A stretch of 64,000 nt of DNA from Rhodococcus erythropolis NBRC 15567 (GTDB lineage Bacteria; Actinomycetota; Actinomycetes; Mycobacteriales; Mycobacteriaceae), in contig NZ_BCRM01000001.1 of assembly GCF_001552595.1 (NCBI RefSeq), positions 186,001 to 250,000 on the forward strand, written 5' to 3'. Position 1 is the stretch's first letter, and each line of letters begins with the position of its first letter. The notes under the pieces are model-generated. The model did no database searches and was not told where the DNA came from. It was given only the letters and a program-made list of their open reading frames with translations. Below, piece by piece: positions 18,176 through 26,433 of the stretch. The position numbers were made by a program, and so were the translations under genes.

Positions 18176-19335
18176 GCGACGATGATCAGCGCCTTCGGCG
18201 CTGGAGATTGATGCTCGGGGAATCCGCCGAAGAATCGACGGGAGGGCTGGGCCAACCGGGCGACAGTCGAATGGATGCAGCTCTCGCAGCGCTCTACGAC
18301 TCGTCCGGCCCGACCAAGGGGCGCCGCCGCTCAGCCGGATTGGGGGCGTCGGCGCCGTCCGTCGCCAGATGGCTCGGCGATATCCGGACGTACTTTCCCA
18401 GCACGGTGGTGCAGGTGATGCAGAAGGACGCGATCGACCGACTGGGTTTGGCGCAGTTGCTGCTCGAACCGGAACTGCTCGATGCCGTCGAGCCAGATGT
18501 ACATCTGGTCGGGACGCTGCTGAGCCTCAACCAGGTCATGCCGGAGGCCAGTAAGGCCACTGCTCGAATGGTCGTCGGCAAGGTGGTTCGGGAAGTCGAA
18601 GAGCGAATCGCGCAGAAAACGAAGGCCGCGGTGACCGGGGCACTCAATCGTTCGGCCAGAACGTCGAGTCCGAAGTTGCGTGACATCGACTGGGACCGAA
18701 CCATCCGAGCAAATCTGTCGCACTACCTGCCGGAGTATCGAACCGTCGTCCCCGAGCGGCTCGTCGGATACGGCCGCAAGTCGAAATCTGTGCAGCGCGA
18801 CGTGGTCCTGGCGATCGACCAATCGGGTTCGATGGCGTCCAGCGTCGTCTACGCGTCCGTGTTCGGCGCGGTGTTGGCGTCGATGCAAGCGCTGAAGACT
18901 TCGCTCGTGGTTTTCGACACCGCCGTCGTCGATCTGACGGACAAACTGTCCGACTCCGTCGACGTCCTGTTCGGGACCCAACTTGGTGGGGGCACGGACA
19001 TCAACCGCGCAATCGCGTACAGCCAGTCGCTGATCTCGCGTCCTGCCGAGTCGATGTTTGTTCTGATCTCGGACCTCTACGAGGGCGGTATTCGGAACGA
19101 GATGCTGCGGCGCATGGCGGCCATGAAGAATGCCGGCGTTCAGGTTGTGGTTCTGCTGGCGCTCTCGGACGACGGCGCCCCATCGTTCGATCACGACAAT
19201 GCAGCGGCGCTGAGTGCCCTCGGGATTCCGGCGTTTGCGTGCACGCCGGACAAGTTTCCGGAACTGCTCGCGGTCGCTCTGGAACGCGGCGACGTGTCGG
19301 CCTGGGCGGATCAACTCGCACTCGAACAGCGCTGA
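18172..19335 (+). CDS. vWA domain protein (YehP-like)
   Basis: A 387-residue protein with a basic helical N-terminal half and a C-terminal von Willebrand A domain. The metal-ion-dependent adhesion site is complete: D216-Q-S218-G-S220, T275 in GGGTDIN and D301 in LISDLYEG. No signal peptide or membrane helix is present, so it acts in the cytoplasm, typical of vWA partners of MoxR ATPases. The ATG overlaps the DUF5682 stop as ATGA. The last codons (LEQR and stop) are the first copy of a 15-bp tandem repeat that extends into the intergenic region. Confidence 0.88.
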   Translation: MSDDDQRLRRWRLMLGESAEESTGGLGQPGDSRMDAALAALYDSSGPTKGRRRSAGLGASAPSVARWLGDIRTYFPSTVVQVMQKDAIDRLGLAQLLLEPELLDAVEPDVHLVGTLLSLNQVMPEASKATARMVVGKVVREVEERIAQKTKAAVTGALNRSARTSSPKLRDIDWDRTIRANLSHYLPEYRTVVPERLVGYGRKSKSVQRDVVLAIDQSGSMASSVVYASVFGAVLASMQALKTSLVVFDTAVVDLTDKLSDSVDVLFGTQLGGGTDINRAIAYSQSLISRPAESMFVLISDLYEGGIRNEMLRRMAAMKNAGVQVVVLLALSDDGAPSFDHDNAAALSALGIPAFACTPDKFPELLAVALERGDVSAWADQLALEQR

Positions 19336-19375
19336 CTCGAACGGCACTGACTCAAACAGCCTCGAACAGCACTGA
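19321..19375. repeat. 15-bp tandem repeat across the vWA stop codon
   Basis: CTCGAACAGCGCTGA (19321-19335) is followed by CTCGAACGGCACTGA (19336-19350), a partial CTCAAACAGC (19351-19360) and CTCGAACAGCACTGA (19361-19375). The first copy encodes the last four residues and stop of the vWA protein. Each full copy repeats an in-frame stop, so protein length is protected whatever the copy number. Confidence 0.85.
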
Positions 19376-19417
19376 CCGGTCTGCTTCGAAGACCTGAGCA
19401 CCGGGTACACCCGCACG

Positions 19418-21040
19418 ATGGGTGACGGACAGGTTGCTGGTTCGACTACGCAGGCGGGTTCGGGGCTGGTTCTCACGGTGTTGGCGAGCAGCCAGTTCCT
19501 GATGACCCTGGACAGCTCGGTCATGAATGTTTCGATGGCGACCGTCGCCGAGGACGTCGGCACGAGCATCACCGGCATTCAAACCGCGATCACGCTCTAC
19601 ACCCTGGTCATGGCGACTCTGATGATCACGGGTAGCAAAGTCGGTTCGATGATGGGCCGTCGCCGAGCCTTCGCACTCGGCTTGGTCATCTACGGCGCTG
19701 GGTCTCTGACGACTGCGCTCGCTCCGAATCTCGTGGTCCTGTTGATCGGGTGGTCGTTCCTCGAAGGCGTCGGCGCGGCGCTCATCATGCCCGCGATCGT
19801 TGCGCTCGTCGCCACCAACTTCCCGGCGGAGAAGCGTCCGGCGGCCTACGGCCTCGTCGCTGCAGCAGGCGCGATAGCCGTGGCAGTGGGGCCGCTGATC
19901 GGCGGCGCGGCGACGACATTTGCGTCGTGGCGTTACGTGTTCGTCGGCGAAGTCGTGATCGTTGTCCTGATCTTGCTGGTGCTCAGCAAAGTGGTCGACG
20001 TCCCACCGTCGAAGTCGCGCCTCGACTACTTCGGTTCGATCCTGTCCGTGGTGGGACTGGGAATGATCGTCTTCGGTGTTCTGCGTTCGAGCGAGTGGGG
20101 TTGGGTACAGGCCAAACCTGGCGGGCCGCAACTGGTGGGGTTGTCTCCGGTGGTGTGGCTGCTGATCGTCGGGCTCCTTGTCGTTTACGGATTCCTGCGA
20201 TGGGAGGGTCGCCTGGCCGCTGCGGGGAAGGAGCCTCTGCTCGATCCGGCGATGCTGCGAAACCGCGAACTCAGTGGCGGGCTGTCGATGTTCTTCGCGC
20301 AGTTTCTGGTGCAGGCGGGCGTGTTCTTCGCGGTTCCTTTGTTCTTGTCCGTAGTTCTGGAGCTCAGCGCTCTCGAGACCGGAATTCGCATCCTGCCGTT
20401 GTCGGCGGCGCTCGTCGTGGCGGCGATCGGTATTCCGAAGCTTCGGCCTACCGCGAACCCGCGACGCGTGGTCCGAGTCGGATTGTTGGTCATGGTCGTC
20501 GGCATTCTGATGCTCGTGGCAGGCATGGACCCGGGCGCCAATGCGGCGATCGTGATGATTCCCATGCTGTTCATGGGTTTCGGCTTGGGGTGCCTGTCTT
20601 CGCAGCTCGGAGCCGTCACGGTGTCCTCGGTCCCGGACGAGCGCAGTACCGAGGTCGGCGGGTTGCAGAACACCGCCACCAACCTCGGCGCATCCTTGGG
20701 AACTGCCCTGATCGGATCGGTTCTCATTGCCACACTCACGACGTCGGCGATCGCCGGAATCGAAGACAATCCGGCGGTTCCGACATCGGTGCAGCAGCAA
20801 GCGAGCACCGACATGGCCTCGGGCGTGCCGTTCCTGTCGACGACGCAACTCCGATCCGCTCTCAGTGACGCCGGCGTCGCCGAGTCCACGGCGGATGCGA
20901 TCGTGGACGTGAACGAAGAAGCCAGGCTGGACGCGTTGCGTGTCGCTTTTGCCGTGGCAGCGCTGCTCGCAATCGCCGCGTTGTTCCCGACCGCTCGAAT
21001 CCCCCGCGTCGCGGTCGGCGACAAACGTGGTTCGAGCTAA
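19418..21040 (+). CDS. DHA2-family MFS drug/proton antiporter
   Basis: A 540-residue major facilitator protein with about 14 hydrophobic helices, the number expected for the DHA2 branch (QacA/EmrB-like). The DHA2 motif LDSSVMNVSMATVAEDVG is in helix 1, GRRRAFALGLVIYG follows helix 2 (motif A) and GAIAVAVGPLIGG resembles motif C. It would expel hydrophobic or cationic compounds using the proton gradient. No local regulator adjoins it: the gene upstream is the vWA protein 82 bp away and the next is a cyclic-di-GMP enzyme 237 bp away. No clear ribosome site precedes the ATG. Confidence 0.87.
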   Translation: MGDGQVAGSTTQAGSGLVLTVLASSQFLMTLDSSVMNVSMATVAEDVGTSITGIQTAITLYTLVMATLMITGSKVGSMMGRRRAFALGLVIYGAGSLTTALAPNLVVLLIGWSFLEGVGAALIMPAIVALVATNFPAEKRPAAYGLVAAAGAIAVAVGPLIGGAATTFASWRYVFVGEVVIVVLILLVLSKVVDVPPSKSRLDYFGSILSVVGLGMIVFGVLRSSEWGWVQAKPGGPQLVGLSPVVWLLIVGLLVVYGFLRWEGRLAAAGKEPLLDPAMLRNRELSGGLSMFFAQFLVQAGVFFAVPLFLSVVLELSALETGIRILPLSAALVVAAIGIPKLRPTANPRRVVRVGLLVMVVGILMLVAGMDPGANAAIVMIPMLFMGFGLGCLSSQLGAVTVSSVPDERSTEVGGLQNTATNLGASLGTALIGSVLIATLTTSAIAGIEDNPAVPTSVQQQASTDMASGVPFLSTTQLRSALSDAGVAESTADAIVDVNEEARLDALRVAFAVAALLAIAALFPTARIPRVAVGDKRGSS

Positions 21041-21277
21041 GAATCAGCAATCGGGGATCGACCTGGAAGATCGACGGAACGACCTCTGGATATAGTGATC
21101 TGCGCACAATCGATTCGTCAGATGGCTACCGTTGTGAAGGAAACAAGCAGCGAGTCTGAAACACTGACGTTTCACCGGATAAGGGTTCGGTGGGGAGCCA
21201 GGGGAGGTTCGGATGGCCAGGCGAGCGGATTCGACGCCCGCTGATGGCGCCTGCACTGGTGTCGGGATGCCACACTG

Positions 21278-23605
21278 ATGAACCGTCTGAGTCGATTGAG
21301 TCGGCAAGATCCTGCTTCGGAGACCGACTGCAACAGCCTGTTTCGCCGTCAGATCGACGAGGCTGCGGCCGTCGCGCCGTTCGCCAATCTTGCGTACATG
21401 GCGAGTTTGGTCGTGATTCTGACCTACACCGTCCCGCCCGGACGTCAGACGCTCAGGTGGTTGGGCGGCGCCCTCATCTTTCTTGTCCTCGCGAATTCGA
21501 TTCGAGTATGGATACCGCTTCGCTGGCGACCGTCGAAGCACACACCGCGCTACGACTACGTGGGTCTGCTCGTCGAAGTGATCGTTGTCGCGACCCTAGA
21601 CGTCGCACTTTTTGCCCTGCTCTTTCACGACATGGACGTCTCCCGCGACTTGGTTCTGATCGCGACGATGGCAGGAATCATGGGCGCCGGGACCGTGACG
21701 TTCTCCAGTCTGAGATCGGTGAGCCTGACCTGGATCTACATTCACGGCCTCGGCGTCTTCACTGTTCTCATCGTCCACGCCGAACCCCACTTTCGCGTAC
21801 TTGCGATTCAGTTGTGCATCTACATGTTTGCGCTCACCGTAGGGGCGGTCTATCTGTCGGCCTCGTTCCAGAGACGTTGTCTCGCAGAGTTTCAGGCGGA
21901 ATCCGAGCGTCAGACTGTGGCGTTGTTGCTCGACGGTTTCGAGGGCGGTTCCCGCGACTGGCTGTGGGAGTGCGACACCAACGGCCGGTTCTCCCACACC
22001 TCGGCACGTCTCGCCGAGGTCGCAGGTATGACGGTGGACGAGTTGCAGCAACTCACCTTCGGGCAACTCCTCACCAGACTCCAGATCGCGTCGAGTCCGG
22101 AGGGACGTGCGGCCGCGGCCCAGATGATCGACAAACTCGAATCGAGTGCCCCCTTCCGGGACACCGTCGTGCCGGTGCATGTCGACGGTAGGCGGCGCTG
22201 GTGGTCTCTTTCCGGTAATCCGCGGGTTCTCGAATCCGGTGTGATTCTGGGTTGGCGCGGTGTCGGTTCCGACATCACGGAGAGGTATGTCCACGAGCAG
22301 GAGATCCTTCGGCTTGCGGCCACCGACTCGTTGACCGGGTTGCCGAACCGTCGTGCGTTCGGTGTGGCGCTCGAGGAAGCGATCAATTCTCGGGCGCCGG
22401 ACAAGCAGGTTCTCGTCGGGATTCTCGACCTCGACAATTTCAAATCGGTCAACGACACCCTTGGACATCCGATCGGGGACCAATTACTTCTCGAAGTCAC
22501 GACACGCCTGCGCAAGGTCGTAGGTTCGGACATGTGCTCGCGGATGGGCGGCGACGAATTCGGGCTGATCGTCTGCACGTCGTCGCGCGACGATCCCGGA
22601 GTGATCTTCGATCGGTACCTGGAAGTGCTGCACGAACCATTCTTCGTCGAAGGCAATCGAATAGAAGTGCGGGCCACGATCGGTTACTCCAGCGCGCCCG
22701 AGGATTCAACAGACGCAGACGGATTGGTGATGCTGGCGGATCTGGCTCTGTACGAAGCGAAGTCGACGGGGCGCAATCGAGTAGGCAAGTTCTCACCGCT
22801 GCTGCGGGCGAGGGCATCGGCGCGGGCGACTGCGCTCCACGAGCTGGACAGAGGGATCGAGGAAGGGCAGTTCGATCTCCACTATCAGCCTCAGGTCGAC
22901 ACTCAGACCGGTGAAGTGGTGGCCTTCGAGGCTCTTCTACGGTGGAACCATCCCAGTCGCGGCCTCATCGGGCCCAGCCAGTTCATCTCGGTGGCGGAGG
23001 AAACCGGAATGATCATTCCCCTCGGTGCGCAGGCGATGGCGATGGCGACCGCAGCTGCTGCGGGGTGGCCGACCGGAATCGGTGTCTCGGTCAACGTTTC
23101 GCCAGTGCAGTTGGTGTCGCGAGAGTTCGGTGCGATGGTGAAGAAAGCTCTGACGGATTCGGGCTTGGCTCCGCATCTGCTGCAGCTCGAAATCACCGAG
23201 ACAGGTGTTGTGGACGATCGCGCGATCCGGGATCTCTACAAGCTGCGTGAGCTCGGGGTTACCGTCGCGCTCGACGATTTCGGCACCGGCTATTCTTCCT
23301 TCGCCACGCTCCAGAGACTTCCAATCGACGTTCTCAAGATCGATCGCATGCTGGTCACCGACTCGGACGATCCGAAGATGTCCGTGGTGAAGTCCATTGT
23401 CGAATTGGCCGCGGCCCTCGGTATGAAATCGTTGGCCGAGGGCGTCGAGACCATCGAGCAGTTCCGCCGCGTTCAGTGGGTCGGGTGTGACCTGGTCCAG
23501 GGTTATCACATCAGCAAGGCTCTGACCGCTGAGCGCGTCGATGTGTATCTTGCCGCCACGGACACGGAAACCGGGCGCAGCGTCCACCCACTTACGTGGC
23601 TGTGA
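21278..23605 (+). CDS. Membrane-anchored PAS-GGDEF-EAL protein (cyclic-di-GMP turnover)
   Basis: A 775-residue signalling protein. Residues about 30-195 hold five to six hydrophobic segments, residues 210-335 a PAS-like sensor (LWECDTNGRFSHTSARLAEV), residues 345-500 a GGDEF domain and residues 520-765 an EAL domain. The cyclase motif GGDEF is intact at 424-428, but no RxxD inhibitory site is found just before it. The phosphodiesterase signature is intact: E551-A-L and DDFGTGYSS from residue 666. It could both make and break cyclic-di-GMP, with the balance set by the sensor. It faces the diguanylate cyclase on the other strand, leaving a single base between the stop codons. Confidence 0.92.
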   Translation: MNRLSRLSRQDPASETDCNSLFRRQIDEAAAVAPFANLAYMASLVVILTYTVPPGRQTLRWLGGALIFLVLANSIRVWIPLRWRPSKHTPRYDYVGLLVEVIVVATLDVALFALLFHDMDVSRDLVLIATMAGIMGAGTVTFSSLRSVSLTWIYIHGLGVFTVLIVHAEPHFRVLAIQLCIYMFALTVGAVYLSASFQRRCLAEFQAESERQTVALLLDGFEGGSRDWLWECDTNGRFSHTSARLAEVAGMTVDELQQLTFGQLLTRLQIASSPEGRAAAAQMIDKLESSAPFRDTVVPVHVDGRRRWWSLSGNPRVLESGVILGWRGVGSDITERYVHEQEILRLAATDSLTGLPNRRAFGVALEEAINSRAPDKQVLVGILDLDNFKSVNDTLGHPIGDQLLLEVTTRLRKVVGSDMCSRMGGDEFGLIVCTSSRDDPGVIFDRYLEVLHEPFFVEGNRIEVRATIGYSSAPEDSTDADGLVMLADLALYEAKSTGRNRVGKFSPLLRARASARATALHELDRGIEEGQFDLHYQPQVDTQTGEVVAFEALLRWNHPSRGLIGPSQFISVAEETGMIIPLGAQAMAMATAAAAGWPTGIGVSVNVSPVQLVSREFGAMVKKALTDSGLAPHLLQLEITETGVVDDRAIRDLYKLRELGVTVALDDFGTGYSSFATLQRLPIDVLKIDRMLVTDSDDPKMSVVKSIVELAAALGMKSLAEGVETIEQFRRVQWVGCDLVQGYHISKALTAERVDVYLAATDTETGRSVHPLTWL

Positions 23606-23606
23606 A

Positions 23607-24731
23607 TCAGATCTGAGCCGAGCGGATCGTATTACCGCCTGCCGCTTTCGCTTGATACATCATCGAATCCGCGACGTTTGTCGCCGCCAGGATTGCGGAA
23701 GCACCGCCGCTCCACGCCTTCGATTCGGCGGTCATCATCACAGCTCCGACGCTCACCGTTGTGGGGATCGCGTCGGAACAATCCGACAGCGCCGCGTTTA
23801 TCCCTTCGATCAACAGGATGGTGGATTCGGGATCGCCGGCAATGACAGCCAGATATTCTTCTCCGCCCGTTCGAGCGATGACTCCGCGTTCGCCGAGATG
23901 TGTGCTCAATCGGTTCGCGGTTCTTCTGATGACATGATCGCCTTCAGCATGACCGTGAAGATCATTGACCGTCTTGAATTTGTCGATATCGACGACGATG
24001 AAAGCGAGAGACGAAGAATCGTCTCGGGAGCTCTCGAAGAGATCGCCGACTGCCCCCTCGAGTCCCCGACGGTTGAACAGGCCAGTGAGGGGATCCCGGT
24101 CCGAATACTGGGCATCGCGGTAGAGAGTGCGCCAGGTCAGGTGCGCAAAAATGGGAACGAGTGTGACAGCTCCGAAAAGAACGGTGCCACGGGCCAGAAG
24201 CGTCGTGATATCGACGTCGCCTTCTAGATAGGCAAGAACAAAAACGGTAGTCGTGATGGTCATCGACCAAACGACATGAGCGACAAGCCACCTTGCGCTG
24301 ACAAAAAGAGTCGCAAAGGTTCCGGTGACTGCGAAGACGGTGCAACCGAATGTCGCGGACGAGCGATCCGGCACCAGAAGGACTGCGGCCGCGATCCCGA
24401 GATCTGCGAATATCCCGAATGCAAGCAACCCCCGGCGTCCGGGAAATGGTTGTGTGAACCAGCATGCGGCGATTCCCACACACGTGCAGATCATGAAAAT
24501 CGAAAGAGCTTTGCCGGGAGTGGTCGGCGGCGTATCCGGGCCGATCAATTTGTAGAACGCGGAGAGTCCGAAGATGATCGTCATCATTCCGAGCAAGGTT
24601 CGGAAGATCGGAATGATTGCTCGGCCGGATCTCTGGTGCTTTATCCACTCGTAGTCGTGTGGTTCGTTGAACCATTCGTGAAGTGTTTGCCAAGAACTGT
24701 GCGCATCGGAGGCGATGACAGGGCTCGGCAT
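23607..24731 (-). CDS. Membrane-bound diguanylate cyclase (GGEEY variant)
   Basis: A 374-residue protein with about six membrane segments between residues 38 and 198 and a C-terminal GGDEF domain (about 210-370). The signature is GGEEY at 289-293: the first three positions are acceptable for activity, while tyrosine in place of phenylalanine is less usual. The substrate segment DRDPLTGLFNRRG and VDIDKFKTVND are conserved, so synthesis of cyclic-di-GMP from GTP is probable. No sensor domain other than the membrane region is present. The first ATG is used; there is no strong ribosome site and no closer alternative. Confidence 0.88.
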   Translation of the reverse strand: MPSPVIASDAHSSWQTLHEWFNEPHDYEWIKHQRSGRAIIPIFRTLLGMMTIIFGLSAFYKLIGPDTPPTTPGKALSIFMICTCVGIAACWFTQPFPGRRGLLAFGIFADLGIAAAVLLVPDRSSATFGCTVFAVTGTFATLFVSARWLVAHVVWSMTITTTVFVLAYLEGDVDITTLLARGTVLFGAVTLVPIFAHLTWRTLYRDAQYSDRDPLTGLFNRRGLEGAVGDLFESSRDDSSSLAFIVVDIDKFKTVNDLHGHAEGDHVIRRTANRLSTHLGERGVIARTGGEEYLAVIAGDPESTILLIEGINAALSDCSDAIPTTVSVGAVMMTAESKAWSGGASAILAATNVADSMMYQAKAAGGNTIRSAQI

Positions 24732-24851
24732 GCTGTCTATTTTGCCTTGAAATTAGGTAAAGAGAAAATCTGTGTTCGACCGGTTCCACCGGTTCGATTT
24801 TTTCGGGGAAGAGGTTCTCTTATCGAGTCGAGCGCTTACTCGATGCTTGTT

Positions 24852-26291
24852 TCAAGCCTTCTTCGAACTGCTGTGTGCGTTGTTCGAGGCGGTCGCGAAC
24901 GATACGACTTTTCGCGTACGAGACCTTCTCACGCTGTAAGCGACGAGGATGACTCCCAGCGCGACCAGGCTTTGGACGAACTCCGCGCGCGTCGGTTCGT
25001 TGAGACCCATTCCCACCAGGATCACGAGAATCAGGCCGGTGACCACTATCGGTAGGCCGGGATACAACCAGACACGGAATTTCAGAATCTCGGGACTTTC
25101 GCGTTCCCATCGGCGTCGGAGGCGTAGTTCGGATACACAGATCAGGATGTAAACGAACAAACAGATTGCGCCGGACGAATTCACGAGGAACAGGAAGATC
25201 GTGTCTGGCCAGATGTAACCGGCCGCGATACAGAAATACCCGGCCACGGTGCAGGCGAGTACGCCCTTCACGGGCACGCCGCGACTGTTGGTCCGTGTCA
25301 TCCATGCCGGCGCGTCGTTGTAGACGGAGAGTGCGAAGAGCATCCGTGACGCCGTGTACAGGCCGGAGTTGAGGCAGGACAGCACAGCGACCAGAACCAC
25401 GAGATTGAGAATGTCGGCGGCGCCGGGAATGCCGAGCAGGTCGAGTGCGGAGATGAACGGAGAATCGCCGACGACGAACGAATCCCACGGCAGCATCGTC
25501 ACGAGGAGGAAGGTGGCGACAACGAAGAACGCGAGAATGCGGAAGACGACGGTGTTCGTGGCTCGTCTGATCGCTCCGGCCGGTTCGGCGGATTCCGCTG
25601 CGGCGATTGTGACCAGCTCGGCTCCGGTCATGGAGAAGATCACGGCGACAACGCCCACCAGCACGGGGGTGAAGCCGTTCGGCAGAAATCCTCCGTGGCC
25701 GGTCAGATTACTGAAATCGACTTCACTGCCGGGCCAGATGCCGAAGACGAACAGACTGCCGAGCACGATGAAGCCGATGATGACGGCGACCTTGATACCT
25801 GCAAACCAGTATTCGGCCTCACCGAAGTTGCTGACGGAGAGAAGGTTGACCCCGGTCATCACCAACAGGAGTGCTGCTGACATGAGCCAGAGCGGTACAC
25901 CATGGATCCACCGGGAGAGCAGGGTAGCTCCGACGACGGATTCGATGCCGACGACGATCACCCAGAAATACCAGTAGAGCCAGCCCGTGGTGAAACCCGC
26001 CCATTCGCCCAACGCCATTCGCGCGTACTCGGTGAATGATCCCGTACACGGCTTGGCGACGGCCATTTCACCGAGCATGCGCATCACCAGGAACACGATG
26101 ATGCCGCAGATCGCGCAAGTGATGACTGCGCCGGGGCCGGCCTGGTTGATGATTCCGCTCAGCCCGACGAAGAAACCGGCGCCGATGACACCACCCATGG
26201 AAAGCATGGTCAGGTGGCGCTTCTTCAAGCCTGTCTTGAGCGTCGAATGAACGCTGGCGGCTTCGGCTGTTTCGGTGCTGCTGTCGGGCAT
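24852..26291 (-). CDS. gabP: Amino acid permease, GabP-like (APC family)
   Basis: A 479-residue amino acid/polyamine/organocation transporter with twelve hydrophobic segments. It has the APC hallmark GGVIGAGFFVGLSG in helix 1 and GEMAVAKPCTGSFTEYAR in helices 2-3, closest in feel to GABA and aromatic amino acid permeases. The substrate is inferred as GABA because a PucR-type regulator diverges from it and a GABA aminotransferase and aldehyde dehydrogenase follow on the same island. The protein ends in a basic tail. It imports its substrate through the inner membrane with protons. Confidence 0.83.
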   Translation of the reverse strand: MPDSSTETAEAASVHSTLKTGLKKRHLTMLSMGGVIGAGFFVGLSGIINQAGPGAVITCAICGIIVFLVMRMLGEMAVAKPCTGSFTEYARMALGEWAGFTTGWLYWYFWVIVVGIESVVGATLLSRWIHGVPLWLMSAALLLVMTGVNLLSVSNFGEAEYWFAGIKVAVIIGFIVLGSLFVFGIWPGSEVDFSNLTGHGGFLPNGFTPVLVGVVAVIFSMTGAELVTIAAAESAEPAGAIRRATNTVVFRILAFFVVATFLLVTMLPWDSFVVGDSPFISALDLLGIPGAADILNLVVLVAVLSCLNSGLYTASRMLFALSVYNDAPAWMTRTNSRGVPVKGVLACTVAGYFCIAAGYIWPDTIFLFLVNSSGAICLFVYILICVSELRLRRRWERESPEILKFRVWLYPGLPIVVTGLILVILVGMGLNEPTRAEFVQSLVALGVILVAYSVRRSRTRKVVSFATASNNAHSSSKKA

Positions 26292-26386
26292 CTGGGCTCA
26301 GCTCCTATTGCATGACGCGATCAGTTCTTTCGGAGAGACGCTAAGCTCGTCGTGTGATCCAGAACATGGACCTGATGTACAAATTG

Positions 26387-26406
26387 GAACTGAAGACTGT
26401 CAGTTC
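26387..26406. promoter_or_regulatory. Inverted repeat in gabP-regulator intergenic region
   Basis: GAACTG (26387-26392), an 8-bp spacer and CAGTTC (26401-26406) form a perfect inverted repeat 27 bp upstream of the PucR-type gene. A third CAGTTC half-site lies at 26322-26327, nearer gabP. Position and repetition suggest the operator of the divergent regulator, but no known PucR consensus was available to compare. Confidence 0.45.
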
Positions 26407-26433
26407 TGTCCACTGCCTTCGGAGGTTCCGGTA

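Noticed and set aside
18331..19578. 415-residue minus-strand frame opposite the vWA gene
   Set aside because: Shadow frame; composition is His/Arg/Gln rich and it contains no motif.
24779..24803. CCGGT-TCC-ACCGG hairpin followed by TTCGATTTTTT
   Set aside because: It would terminate plus-strand transcription, but the nearest genes on both sides are on the minus strand, where the T run precedes rather than follows the stem.
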